27,682 bases of DNA from Candidatus Iainarchaeum sp. (GCA_017608575.1 JAFCFP010000008.1:1-27682); one strand, 5' to 3'. Shown: positions 1 through 8,348, numbered from the stretch's first letter. The notes: generated by a model not told the origin, from the letters alone. Made by a program: numbers and translations.

Positions 1-1
1 G

Positions 2-3000
2 TTTGACAATTCAAGCACAGAATGCGGTTACAAAGAATTCTGCGGAACATACATGTACTACGGTCTAAGAACATTTGAAACAAAAGAAGAATGCGAAAAA
101 GCACTCGCGCAATTGAAAAAATGCACTGATACTGACGGTGGCAGGAATTACTATGTTTATGGTGAAACCACTGGTTTTACTCCCAGCGTGGGGGGAATTT
201 ACACATCAAAGGACATGTGTTTGCAGGAAGGAATCAACAATGCTGACTTGCAGGAATCGTGGTGTGAAGACAATGAAGTGAAAGTTGAAAGATTCAATTG
301 CCCAAACGGATGCAAGAATGGAGCCTGCATTAAAAGCAAGTGCGCAAAAGAAGGCGAACATTATTCAAATGTTTACACTGAAGAGTACCCTGAAAAATGC
401 TGTGAAGGCTTAACTGGATTCATGGCAGGCATGGATTCAAGGATTTCAATTGCGGATAAATGCTATGAAACTGGAAGGGTAATGGGTTCACCTGTTGGCA
501 TTTGCATTAACTGTGGCAATGGAGTATGCGAGGAAATTGAAAGCGTGTGCAGTTGCCCAGAGGACTGCACTGGAAAAGGACGCTCTGATTATGCTTCAGT
601 GCAAGAATTTTGCAGCCAAGGCTTTGAAAAATACTGCAACGGAGAAATTGGAAAATTAAGTTCTTTGGATTTGTGCAATCTCTGCCAAAACATTGAACCT
701 GAAAAATGCTGCAAGCCAAAATGTGATGCAATTGGTTCGAGAAGCGAAGGATGGTACACTTGCAAGGGAAAACTTATAAGATGGCAGCAGTGCGCTGGCT
801 GTGAGGCTGAATGCAGGAATGCTGGCACCAGAAGTGAGGGATGGTATGATTCATGCACTGGCCGACTGATAAGGTGGGATAACTGTTCAGAATGCAAAGC
901 GCAAAATGTTTGCCCGCCAATTGCAGAAATTTGGCCATACTGTCCAAACGGAGAAGTGAAACCAGTTTACAAAACAATAAATGGTCAAAGATGCCTCACC
1001 GGCTATGAATGCATTGAAGAACAAACAAAGCTAGGGTTCACTTATACAGAGGAAGACCCACTTGAAGGATCAAAGGTGTTGAATATTTACCAAAACGGCG
1101 AAATCATTGAAACAATTGGGTCAAAAAGATTTAAGGGAATGCTCAGCACTGAAAGAGTTAAATCATTCATTGACTCGCTTGATGAAATGGGTTTCTTTGA
1201 AATAACTGAATTGAATGATTGCAGTGCTACAGGAGAATGCCCAACTAATGCGGCTCTGCATTCAATTTTTGCCTTAAAAGGCGAGAAATCAAACAAGGTT
1301 GCTTGGTATAAGCTGGTGGAACCAAAGAGGGCAATTGATTATGCAATGGAACAAATAAGAGAATTTGAAAACATGCTTGCAATGCCCGCATTAACAATTG
1401 TTTACGTTAACTTGGATAAACCATTCAGGATAGAAGAAAACCAAAAAGCAATTGTAAGGGAAACCTCTCTTACAATGAATGTTAAAAAAATTTCCTCTTC
1501 AGAGGTAACGGTTGAAATAACAGAGCCACACCTTTCAAAGGTTTACCCAGTGCCTCAAAGCAATACCGCTGAATCCACAGCCTCAAGCACATCAAAGCCA
1601 GTAACAGCAATGATTGCAAGGATCAAAACAGGTGAAAGCATTACTGCATTCAACCATGTAATTAAATTAGATGAAATAATAATGATGAAATGCTTGGAGC
1701 AAACTGGTACAAAATGTATTGGAGCAAAACCAAAAGCATTAATGGTGATTTCAAAAAAGGAAACAACTCCAATAAAGGCTTTTGTGGAAAAACCATTCAG
1801 GATTGCAGTTAACCAAAAAGCAATTGTTTATGACACCAAAATAATTCAGCCTACAAGCGCGGTAATGGGAATAAAGCTTTACTCAATAATAGAGCCACTT
1901 TGTGTTGAAACAACTATTACAAAAGAAGAAAACACAGAAACCAGTACATCAGAAGAAATTGAAACTTATTGTGACAAACGCAGGATTGCAAGAATTGGGG
2001 TTTCACAGCTGTTGTCCAGCACATGCAAAGAAACAGAAAACAGCAATTGTGTAAATCCCGCCATGGTGCTTTCATTGAGACAGGGAGAGTCAAGACAAGT
2101 TGGCAATTATTCAATTCACGCACTAATGGTTGGAGACACAAGCGCTGGATTCATTGTAAGGAGAATCAGTGGCTTTGAAGAAATAAAGGTTGTTTCATTG
2201 AATGAAAGGTTTGCATTAAAAGAAAAGGAAACCGCTTTAGTGAAGGAGAAAAATGTATTCCTGCAACTTCAAAGGCTTGCGCAAATAACGCCATTGAAAG
2301 ACAGCAATTATAATGGCAATTATGTGGCAACAGTAAGGGTTTGGAAATCGACTCCAATATTAAAGCCCCTTACAAAGCCACTTGAAGAAACAACAACTTC
2401 AAATTCCATTACAGGCAATGCTTCAATGGTTTCACAGGCAATAACTGCTTCTTCTATAACACGACCAGCCACTACAGTAGCACACACTTTGCCAGAATAC
2501 TACAAGCAGACATATTCCATCATGGAAGGAGAATCAATTGAATTATATGATGTAGAAATTACCTTCCTTAAAGCCATCGATGGAATGGGTTATTTCATTG
2601 TAAAGGAAATAGAAACAACAACAAAAAACGTGCATGTAGATGAACCATTTACATTAAAAGAGGGACAGTCAGCAGCAGTATTGGAGGCAAACATGCAAAT
2701 TGATTTAATGGACATAATAAATTCCCATGTTTATCCATTGAAAGAAGAAGCAGAAAACATGCAAACTTATCCAGTGCCTGCAAGGATGGCGAGAATAGGG
2801 GTTTCAAAACTGTTCTTTGAAAACCTTAAAGAAACCACTCAAACAGTAGAAGAAATCCCTGGCAACACACAAACAGCAGAAGAAACAGGTGCAAGTATTC
2901 TTAAAAAAGTGATCTCAGAACTTGTTATCAAAAAACAAGGCACTGCTGAAAGTAATGCTGTTAAAAAGCCAATTAAAATAAACAAGCCACCAATGCCTTT

Positions 3001-3604
3001 CAGAATACTTGTCATAAAAGAAGGGCAAAGCATTACAGTTGGCGAGTTCACAATAAAAGCCAATTCAATTGAATGGAATTCGGCGGAATTCATTGTGTCA
3101 AAGAAAAGCACTGGAGAAAAACTAAAAATTGTAATAAAGAAGGGTTGGAATTTAATCTCTATTCCAGGAGAATTGGACATAATTGAATCAACTCCATGCA
3201 ATAAACAGAGAACAAAATTGTTTGAGTATGATCCACCAGGGAAAAAATACAAAAAAGTAACAAATGCCCAAATGGGAAAGGCTTACTGGCTCTACAATAA
3301 TGGACCAGAATGCAAAGCAATTGCTTATATTAAAAATCCACTCCCCACCAATAACCTGCCAATGCTTGTAAAGGGCTGGAATTTCATGCCAGTGCTTCCA
3401 GACATGCTGGGAAAAACAATAAACGATCTTGGATGCAACAGCATTATAGCAGCTTACTCGTATAACCAAACTGAAAACAAATGGGAAAAAGTAATTGGCA
3501 AAACAATTACAGAAGAAGACCTTGGAAAAGCCTTTGCAGTGAAAACAACAAGTGAATGCGCTCTAGGCAGCGGTGGAGGCAATCCACCGGTTTTTCCTGA
3601 ATGA
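2..3604 (+). CDS. Giant secreted cysteine-rich repeat protein, 5' end outside window
   Basis: The frame is open from base 2, so the true start and any signal peptide lie upstream; about 1,200 residues are visible. The first third is cysteine-rich, with motifs such as CPNGCKNGAC and CGNGVCEE...CSCPEDC that recur in archaeal surface proteins, and a tandem duplication of a unit containing RSEGWY...LIRW (about 735-890). From about 1405 to 3130 two alternating motifs recur four times: a PF.l.e.q.A.V type and a GESI..g...I type. The C-terminus has two units starting KGWN (KGWNLISIPG and KGWNFMPVLP), then a Gly/Pro-rich tail. Disulfide-rich composition and repeats suggest an extracellular or S-layer-associated protein. 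It is followed at once by a lipoprotein gene (RBS overlaps the stop). No enzyme motif was seen, and I do not recognise a named family. Confidence 0.85.
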   Translation, partial: FDNSSTECGYKEFCGTYMYYGLRTFETKEECEKALAQLKKCTDTDGGRNYYVYGETTGFTPSVGGIYTSKDMCLQEGINNADLQESWCEDNEVKVERFNCPNGCKNGACIKSKCAKEGEHYSNVYTEEYPEKCCEGLTGFMAGMDSRISIADKCYETGRVMGSPVGICINCGNGVCEEIESVCSCPEDCTGKGRSDYASVQEFCSQGFEKYCNGEIGKLSSLDLCNLCQNIEPEKCCKPKCDAIGSRSEGWYTCKGKLIRWQQCAGCEAECRNAGTRSEGWYDSCTGRLIRWDNCSECKAQNVCPPIAEIWPYCPNGEVKPVYKTINGQRCLTGYECIEEQTKLGFTYTEEDPLEGSKVLNIYQNGEIIETIGSKRFKGMLSTERVKSFIDSLDEMGFFEITELNDCSATGECPTNAALHSIFALKGEKSNKVAWYKLVEPKRAIDYAMEQIREFENMLAMPALTIVYVNLDKPFRIEENQKAIVRETSLTMNVKKISSSEVTVEITEPHLSKVYPVPQSNTAESTASSTSKPVTAMIARIKTGESITAFNHVIKLDEIIMMKCLEQTGTKCIGAKPKALMVISKKETTPIKAFVEKPFRIAVNQKAIVYDTKIIQPTSAVMGIKLYSIIEPLCVETTITKEENTETSTSEEIETYCDKRRIARIGVSQLLSSTCKETENSNCVNPAMVLSLRQGESRQVGNYSIHALMVGDTSAGFIVRRISGFEEIKVVSLNERFALKEKETALVKEKNVFLQLQRLAQITPLKDSNYNGNYVATVRVWKSTPILKPLTKPLEETTTSNSITGNASMVSQAITASSITRPATTVAHTLPEYYKQTYSIMEGESIELYDVEITFLKAIDGMGYFIVKEIETTTKNVHVDEPFTLKEGQSAAVLEANMQIDLMDIINSHVYPLKEEAENMQTYPVPARMARIGVSKLFFENLKETTQTVEEIPGNTQTAEETGASILKKVISELVIKKQGTAESNAVKKPIKINKPPMPFRILVIKEGQSITVGEFTIKANSIEWNSAEFIVSKKSTGEKLKIVIKKGWNLISIPGELDIIESTPCNKQRTKLFEYDPPGKKYKKVTNAQMGKAYWLYNNGPECKAIAYIKNPLPTNNLPMLVKGWNFMPVLPDMLGKTINDLGCNSIIAAYSYNQTENKWEKVIGKTITEEDLGKAFAVKTTSECALGSGGGNPPVFPE
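1405..3130 (+). repeat. Four-fold modular protein repeat inside the giant surface protein
   Basis: Two motif types alternate. Type A: KPFRIEENQKAIV (about 1415), KPFRIAVNQKAIV (about 1788), ERFALKEKETALV (about 2200) and EPFTLKEGQSAAV (about 2642). Type B: KTGESITAFNHVIKL (about 1625), RQGESRQVGNYSIHA (about 2080), MEGESIELYDVEIT (about 2520) and KEGQSITVGEFTIKA (about 3015). Type B is followed by an F.V core strand in copies 2 to 4. Spacers are Thr/Ser/Glu-rich and of uneven length. This looks like a chain of small beta domains joined by linkers. Confidence 0.75.
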
Positions 3605-3613
3605 GGTGATTTG

Positions 3614-3805
3614 ATGAATAAAAAAATAATAGTAATTCTTGTAATCGGATTGGTTTTGTTAACTGCTTTCAGTGGCTGCACACTGCCTTCAAATCAAAAA
3701 GGAAGCGAAGGCACTCCAACACCAGCAATGGCAAATTCAAGTGAAATACCAATGCCACAAGAAGGAGAGGAAACAGAAGAAAGCGCACCAGAACTGCCGT
3801 TTTAA
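3614..3805 (+). CDS. Small lipoprotein
   Basis: The product is 63 residues. It has a lysine start, a hydrophobic stretch (about residues 5-19) and a lipobox ending AFSGC, then a short Thr/Pro/Glu-rich tail containing TPTPA. This predicts an exported, lipid-anchored peptide. I chose the ATG at 3614 because GAGGTGAT sits at 3603-3610; the in-frame TTG at 3611 would leave no spacer. It lies nine bases after the stop of the giant surface protein and is probably cotranscribed. A second lipoprotein of the same style follows the other large secreted gene at 6037. Function unknown; it may anchor or escort its larger neighbour. Confidence 0.75.
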   Translation: MNKKIIVILVIGLVLLTAFSGCTLPSNQKGSEGTPTPAMANSSEIPMPQEGEETEESAPELPF

Positions 3806-3826
3806 AAAAACGGCAAACTTTTTTTT
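3796..3826 (+). terminator. Hairpin plus T-run terminator
   Basis: An 8-bp perfect inverted repeat (GCCGTTTT at 3796-3803, AAAACGGC at 3807-3814) with a 3-base loop is followed by a run of Ts (3819-3826). It overlaps the stop codon of the lipoprotein gene and would end the surface-protein/lipoprotein transcript. Confidence 0.7.
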
Positions 3827-3844
3827 ATTTCTTTATTTGGAACT

Positions 3845-3967
3845 GCTTTTTGGCAACGTGCCTTTTCTTTCCCTGAAACTATTTCTCTTTTGAGCAACTT
3901 ACACTTTCCTTTCAATTAGGTTTTTCTTTTCGCAACGTGCCTTTTCTTTTTTTTAAAAAGAAAAGGC
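3845..3967 (-). repeat. tRNA-flanking repeat with 13-bp hairpin (copy 1)
   Basis: This pyrimidine-rich stretch lies just 3' of tRNA-Arg, read on the minus strand. It contains a 13-bp inverted repeat (3939-3951 with 3955-3967, loop TTT) and two copies of GCAACGTGCCTTTTCTTT, with a third diverged GCAACTT between them. Order, spacing and motifs match the segment 3' of tRNA-Ser(TGA) at 14815-14906. The hairpin may act as a tRNA terminator or processing signal. Confidence 0.65.
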
Positions 3968-3972
3968 CGGAG

Positions 3973-4045
3973 CGGACCCGGAGGGATTCGAACCCCCGAT
4001 CCACAGCTTAGAAGGCTGTTGCCTTATCCACTAGGCTACGGGTCC
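3973..4045 (-). tRNA. tRNA-Arg (anticodon TCT)
   Basis: On the minus strand the 7-bp acceptor stem GGACCCG/CGGGTCC, the T-loop GGTTCGAATCC and the anticodon loop CTTCTAA are intact. The anticodon TCT reads AGA/AGG. The discriminator is G and CCA is not encoded. The variable loop is short, as expected for Arg. Confidence 0.95.
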
Positions 4046-4149
4046 AAAAAAGAAAGAAATGCTTATTAATGAAATCATTGCATGAGATTAAAATACTTAA
4101 CTGTTTTTGAAAAAACAAAAAAAAGCGAAAGTAATTTATTATATTAAAG

Positions 4150-4207
4150 TATTATTTATACAGTAATTTAATTCGAATTTTACAAAAAATAGTGAGAGGT
4201 GAAACAA
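4150..4207 (+). promoter_or_regulatory. Promoter and ribosome binding site of the hendecad surface protein
   Basis: A TATA-like TATTTATAC at about 4152-4160 sits upstream of the strong site GAGGTGA (4196-4202). That places the start at TTG 4208 rather than at the GTG (4199) inside the binding site itself. Confidence 0.45.
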
Positions 4208-6037
4208 TTGAATAAAAAAATGTTAATGATTCTATCCTCTTTCCTTGTGCTTTTATTGCTTTCACCTGCTTTTTCAGAACATATTCAAGCAGGACAAGGA
4301 AAAGAACAGAACAGCTTGGGAGTTCTTTCAAATCAAGGCTCTAATGGCAATAACGCGGGAAATTCTGACACTCCAGTAATTGCACCCAATCCAAGCAAGG
4401 GTGCAGCTTGTGAAGGTGTTCCAAGAATTTGCAAGGTAAAATATGCACCAGTGTGCGCAACAATTGAAATAATTGATTCCAGTGGAGTAACAAAACAATT
4501 GAAAAGAACTTATGGAAACAAGTGCATTGCTTGCCTTACTTCAACTGGAAACCACAAAGTAATTGCAATGGAACCAGGAAGGTGCCTTTCAACCACAGTG
4601 AAAAACCTTTCAATTGAAAACAAGCAAAAATTTCAAAACCTAAAACCAGTGCTAGCTCAAAAAATTTTATCACTGCGCAGAATGCAGTTTGAAAGAATAA
4701 AAAACCTCAAAAAAGAACAACTGGAAAAATTAAAAGACTTTAACAGTGAAGAAATAGAGGAAATAGCAAGCCTTCCTGAAGAAAGCATCCAAGCAATAAC
4801 TGGCTTAAACCAAGAACAACTTGCAAAAGTAAAGGCATTGAACAAGTACCAGCTTTGGAGACTAGCAAAACTGAAAAAACCACTTCTTGAAAGGATTTGG
4901 AAGCTTAAAAAAGAAAACATTGGAAAGCTTGCAGAGCTTCCATTGGAAAACCTTCAAAGCCTTGAAGGCTTAAGTGAAGAAGAGCTTTCAAAGCTTTCAG
5001 AAATGGACAAGAATTCAATTGAAACACTTACATCAATGGGACCACAGAATGCTAAAAAATTACTTGGTCTTGGATTGGTAAATGCAAAAAAGTGGATTGC
5101 AAAAATAGGACCAACAGGGAGAAAAGTGATTGCTTATAAAAAGGCAAGGGAAAGGTACTTGTTGCAGAAACAAAAATTCCTCGAAGCAAAAAACAACTAC
5201 TTGCATGCGAGAAACGCATTCCTTGCAGCAAAACAAAAATACCTTAATGCGCCAGATGAAAACAAAGCGGAAATAAAAGCAGAATTCCTTGAAAAAACAA
5301 GACTGTTTTTAATAAACCATATAAGTGCAGTAATTGAAAGGCTTAATGAATTGAAAGAAAAAGGCACCGCACCGGATTCCGTTGATGAACTAACAGGAAA
5401 ACTTAACGAAATGCTTGCAACACTTGAAAACGAAGAATTGACAGAGGATGAAATAATTGCAATTGCAAAGGAATTCAAGGAACTCTGGACAAAACAGCAA
5501 TGGAATGCAAGAATCAGGGTAATAAAGAACCTTACATTGAAACTTGAAAAAGCAATTGATAGAGCAAATGCCTTGTTGGAAAAAGCAGAAAAAGTAATAA
5601 ATAAATTAGAAGAACAAGGAACTAATCCTGAAAAAATCCAGAAAGCCAGAGACACCCTTGAAAAATTCAAAAAAGACCTTGCTGAAATAAGTGAAAAAAT
5701 AAAAAAAGGAAAAGATCTCTACAACAGTGTAAAAGAAGAGGACAATCCGCTTAGAATAAACAGTATTGCAAAGAAAATCAACAACGTAGCCATAACAGTT
5801 AACAGAAAACTAAAACAATACCATAAATTCCTAGTGTTTTTGGGCAGAGCATACCACAAAGTGAAAACAGGAAAAACAATAACCGAAGAAATTCCACAGC
5901 CATTAAACGAAACAATATCCATAGAAGACATAACAGACACTGAACAACCAGAAGCAACTCCAACACCAGGGGGAACTCCAATAGAAACACCTGAAGAAAC
6001 AACAATTGACCAAAACACTATAGGGGGTGAACAATAA
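4208..6037 (+). CDS. Secreted Kazal-like, 11-residue-repeat coiled-coil protein
   Basis: The product is about 609 residues. Residues 1-23 form a signal peptide (MNKK, a hydrophobic core, then SPAFS). A linker is followed by a Kazal-like cysteine module (about 68-126, with YAPVCA, TYGNKC, AC and a final GRC). Residues 135-299 hold fifteen consecutive 11-residue units with hydrophobics at positions 5, 8 and 11. A Lys/Glu-rich helical, probably coiled-coil, region (about 300-550) and a Thr/Pro/Glu tail follow. No membrane anchor is seen at the C-terminus. The TTG start is set by GAGGTGA five bases upstream. The stop overlaps the next gene by one base (TAATG), so the two are translationally coupled. 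Kazal modules usually bind proteases; whether this one does is unknown. Confidence 0.85.
   Translation: MNKKMLMILSSFLVLLLLSPAFSEHIQAGQGKEQNSLGVLSNQGSNGNNAGNSDTPVIAPNPSKGAACEGVPRICKVKYAPVCATIEIIDSSGVTKQLKRTYGNKCIACLTSTGNHKVIAMEPGRCLSTTVKNLSIENKQKFQNLKPVLAQKILSLRRMQFERIKNLKKEQLEKLKDFNSEEIEEIASLPEESIQAITGLNQEQLAKVKALNKYQLWRLAKLKKPLLERIWKLKKENIGKLAELPLENLQSLEGLSEEELSKLSEMDKNSIETLTSMGPQNAKKLLGLGLVNAKKWIAKIGPTGRKVIAYKKARERYLLQKQKFLEAKNNYLHARNAFLAAKQKYLNAPDENKAEIKAEFLEKTRLFLINHISAVIERLNELKEKGTAPDSVDELTGKLNEMLATLENEELTEDEIIAIAKEFKELWTKQQWNARIRVIKNLTLKLEKAIDRANALLEKAEKVINKLEEQGTNPEKIQKARDTLEKFKKDLAEISEKIKKGKDLYNSVKEEDNPLRINSIAKKINNVAITVNRKLKQYHKFLVFLGRAYHKVKTGKTITEEIPQPLNETISIEDITDTEQPEATPTPGGTPIETPEETTIDQNTIGGEQ
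4610..5104 (+). repeat. Fifteen in-register 11-residue (33-base) protein repeats
   Basis: Units such as KKEQLEKLKDF, NSEEIEEIASL, PEESIQAITGL, NQEQLAKVKAL, NKYQLWRLAKL, KKPLLERIWKL, PLENLQSLEGL and SEEELSKLSEM follow one another with no insertion or deletion. The pattern is xxxxhxxhxxh. The DNA has diverged, so this is a protein-level periodicity rather than a recent tandem duplication. Confidence 0.85.
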
Positions 6038-6297
6038 TGAAAAAAACAGTAATAATCTTACTTGCTTTGCTCTTTGTGTCAATGGTTGTGCTTTCGGGTT
6101 GCACAAAACAACAGCAATCCACGCCAACACCTACACCAACACAAACACCAATTTCACCAGAACTCGAGCAAACACCACAGGAATTAGAAGAGGCAAGCGA
6201 TCTTGAAGCGGATATTGAGGACTTGAATGACCTTGCAAGCGAATTAAACGAAGACATGCTTGGCGAGATTGAAATAGATGAAAACCTTTTCAAGTGA
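6037..6297 (+). CDS. Small acidic lipoprotein
   Basis: The product is 86 residues. A lysine-led hydrophobic signal ends in the lipobox VLSGC, followed by a Gln/Thr-Pro linker (TPTPTPTQTP) and a strongly acidic tail. It is predicted to be exported and lipid-anchored. Its ATG overlaps the stop of the repeat protein by one base and its binding site (GGGGGTGA) lies inside that gene, so the two products are probably made together. It parallels the lipoprotein at 3614 in position, size and Thr-Pro linker. Function unknown. Confidence 0.8.
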   Translation: MKKTVIILLALLFVSMVVLSGCTKQQQSTPTPTPTQTPISPELEQTPQELEEASDLEADIEDLNDLASELNEDMLGEIEIDENLFK

Positions 6298-6320
6298 ATT
6301 AAATTAATGGTTTTGCAGGC

Positions 6321-6794
6321 TCAGCGTTCAACGTTGAATGCCTTGCTAAACCTTTCTTTTTTTTCTATTTTTCCTGTTTCCATGTTGTAAATCCAAACCA
6401 TTAAATTTGGATCAGCGAAATCTTTTGGAAAGTATTTCTTTCGTGTTTTTCTGGGAAAAATATTGATTGGTTCTTTTTCATAAAAACAAAGACGTTGTTT
6501 TGGAATTACAAAAATAAAACAATCAACGTTTTTTTTGTAACGGAGTTTTTCTTTTAGTTTTCCTTTTGTGGGACGGGTCATTACTTCAATTCCAATTGTG
6601 CCATTGCCTGTTTTGGCAAAAAAATCATAAGCTCCAATGGAATTATTTTCTAGAAAGGTTTCTTCTTCTTGGGAAATTTTTTTAATTTCTGGATCGCGTT
6701 CTAATTCTTGCAATGTGCATAAATGCATTTTTTTAGTCAGGGTATTGCCATTGCATTTTAAAAGCAACCAACCACCAACACTAAAAATATGCAT
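6321..6794 (-). CDS. Hypothetical protein, possible PD-(D/E)XK nuclease-like fold
   Basis: The product is 157 residues with no signal or membrane segment. The middle reads YDFF...GIEVM...KLKEKLRYKKNVDCFIFVIP. An acidic residue, then an E-V strand, then a basic helix and a hydrophobic strand ending in P is the order seen in restriction-endonuclease-like cores. However, the usual ExK is not clean (E-V-M), so activity is doubtful. The start is uncertain: a TATA-like TTAAAATTAAAA lies only about 10-20 bases before the first ATG, so an internal ATG at 6728 is possible. It converges with the lipoprotein gene. A 12-base palindrome (6327-6338) covers its last codons. Confidence 0.6.
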   Translation of the reverse strand: MHIFSVGGWLLLKCNGNTLTKKMHLCTLQELERDPEIKKISQEEETFLENNSIGAYDFFAKTGNGTIGIEVMTRPTKGKLKEKLRYKKNVDCFIFVIPKQRLCFYEKEPINIFPRKTRKKYFPKDFADPNLMVWIYNMETGKIEKKERFSKAFNVER

Positions 6795-6880
6795 TGATGG
6801 TTTTTAATTTTAACGCTGGCTTTTGCCGGCTTTAAACAAAATGAAAAACTATTTAAACATTTGAATGCTATTTTAATGGA

Positions 6881-7837
6881 ATGGCGAAAGAAAAAAAAAG
6901 GAAAAAAGGCTTTGCAGAAGAACCACTTGAAGGACCACTTGAGCCAAGTTCGAAAAGAAGACCTGTGAGCAAGTGGTTTTATGTATTTATTGTGATTGTA
7001 GTAATAATTGGGTTTGCAATAGTTCTTTACCCAAAACCCAAAGAGACCATTCCAAGCGGGAGCCCCAATCCAGAGGATTTGCCAAAGGAAGACCTAAACG
7101 AATATTCATGGGTTGCTGAGGGAATTCCAGAGGGAAGGCTTACCTCTGTAACGCTTACATTTAACACGCTTACCTATGCTGACAACAAAGATGAAGTAAT
7201 GTTTGTGCCTTTTTTTGTTGGAAATGTTTTTGGGGATTCTCTTATTTTTAATGAAAACGAGCTTGGAGTAATTCTTGACATGGCAAACAATCGTTTTTCA
7301 CTTGAAGATGAAGATGGAAACATTGTTGGCACTTATTCTTTTGTGCCGGGAAAAGCCAGTGACAATTATTTAACTCTTGGCAAATATAATGTAAAATACA
7401 GGTATTATGTTCCAAAAGAGGGAAACACTGTTTATTTTCTTTTGGCAAAGCAGGAGTTTGATCTTCAATTTGGTAAAAAATTCTGGTTTGAGGGAACAGA
7501 CACTGATGATGATGGCGTAATTGATGTTGACTATTTTATGCCAGACCTGGAGATATTCGGTGACAATCCCTATGATAATCATTATTCAATTGCAATGCTT
7601 TCATTTGATGCAGATGAAGACTCACAGCCTGAAATAAAGGCATTTGTTGATTGCACTGATTTGTGGTTGTTGAATGCTGAAAAATCATACCGTTCTTATT
7701 CTTACCAAGTGGAGTTCCTTGAAAATGGCAGCTGGCATGGAATGACTTCAAGGGGCGAAAAAATATCAAAAAGACTTGATTCATGGCAAGTAAACATTCA
7801 AACAATGAACTTGGAAGTTTTTCTCTTGGATGAGTAA
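6881..7837 (+). CDS. Membrane-anchored extracellular protein, unknown
   Basis: The product is 318 residues: a Lys/Arg-rich cytoplasmic N-terminus (1-30), a single transmembrane helix (about 31-50, FYVFIVIVVIIGFAIVLY), a Pro-rich linker and a large beta-rich, acidic extracellular domain. Near residue 207 it carries TDTDDDGVIDVD, a calcium-binding-loop-like sequence similar to thrombospondin type 3 or dockerin loops. A TATA-like CTATTTAAACAT at about 6849-6860 fits a short-leader transcript. It is convergent with the flavodoxin-like gene, seven bases apart. Family not recognised. Confidence 0.75.
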   Translation: MAKEKKRKKGFAEEPLEGPLEPSSKRRPVSKWFYVFIVIVVIIGFAIVLYPKPKETIPSGSPNPEDLPKEDLNEYSWVAEGIPEGRLTSVTLTFNTLTYADNKDEVMFVPFFVGNVFGDSLIFNENELGVILDMANNRFSLEDEDGNIVGTYSFVPGKASDNYLTLGKYNVKYRYYVPKEGNTVYFLLAKQEFDLQFGKKFWFEGTDTDDDGVIDVDYFMPDLEIFGDNPYDNHYSIAMLSFDADEDSQPEIKAFVDCTDLWLLNAEKSYRSYSYQVEFLENGSWHGMTSRGEKISKRLDSWQVNIQTMNLEVFLLDE

Positions 7838-7844
7838 AAACAGT

Positions 7845-8348
7845 TTAATTCCATGAATCAAGGGTTTGAATGGCAAGGTCTTTGACTGGTTGTAATTTTT
7901 TGTCGTCAAGTTCGAAAAGGGATTTGACTGTTATTGTGTTAATTATTTTTGCGCCTTTTGTTGTCAGAATGTTTGACATTTTTTTAATTGAAGAGCCAGG
8001 CGTGAGAATGCAGGTGGAAAAAAGGAGAAATTTTTTGCCTTTTGTTTGCTTTAAGTCGCGAAGGTAAGTGGTTATTTCCGGTGCAGGGGAAAATGTTCCT
8101 GAAATTCTTCTCACTGGAGTGCCGACAACTATTAAGTCAAATGGCTTCATGTCAAGGGTTGCTGGCGCTAATTCAAGTCTCTTTTTTTTTCTGAACTCTC
8201 TAATGCAGTCATAAACGCGCATTTTTTTCTTGGCTCGAATTCCCTCCATTTTTACTTGGTGATTCCGGCTTTCAAATATTTCGCGGAAGGCATTGGCTAT
8301 TTTTGAACTTGAACTGCTTTCGGCTGGGAAAGCAATCAGTATTTTCAA
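7845..8348 (-). CDS. Flavodoxin-fold protein
   Basis: The product is 167 residues. The N-terminal strand MKILIAFPAESSSS is a flavodoxin-type phosphate-binding loop, followed by a helix (KIANAFREIF). The middle strand PFDLIVVGTPVRR leads into a loop and helix typical of flavodoxins and FMN-dependent reductases. Likely role: electron carrier or NAD(P)H:quinone-type reductase using FMN; substrate unknown. The start is TTG at 8348, with GGGGTGA four bases upstream. The deacetylase-family gene lies 48 bases upstream on the same strand. Confidence 0.75.
   Translation of the reverse strand: MKILIAFPAESSSSSKIANAFREIFESRNHQVKMEGIRAKKKMRVYDCIREFRKKKRLELAPATLDMKPFDLIVVGTPVRRISGTFSPAPEITTYLRDLKQTKGKKFLLFSTCILTPGSSIKKMSNILTTKGAKIINTITVKSLFELDDKKLQPVKDLAIQTLDSWN

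Noticed and set aside
507..977. Long antisense open frames opposite the giant surface gene
   Set aside because: They mirror the coding frame, have no binding sites and are rich in Cys/His/Leu as expected for shadow frames.
6321..6342. Perfect palindrome TTCAACGTTGAA near convergent gene ends
   Set aside because: It lies within the last codons of the minus gene and has no T-run; too weak to call a terminator.
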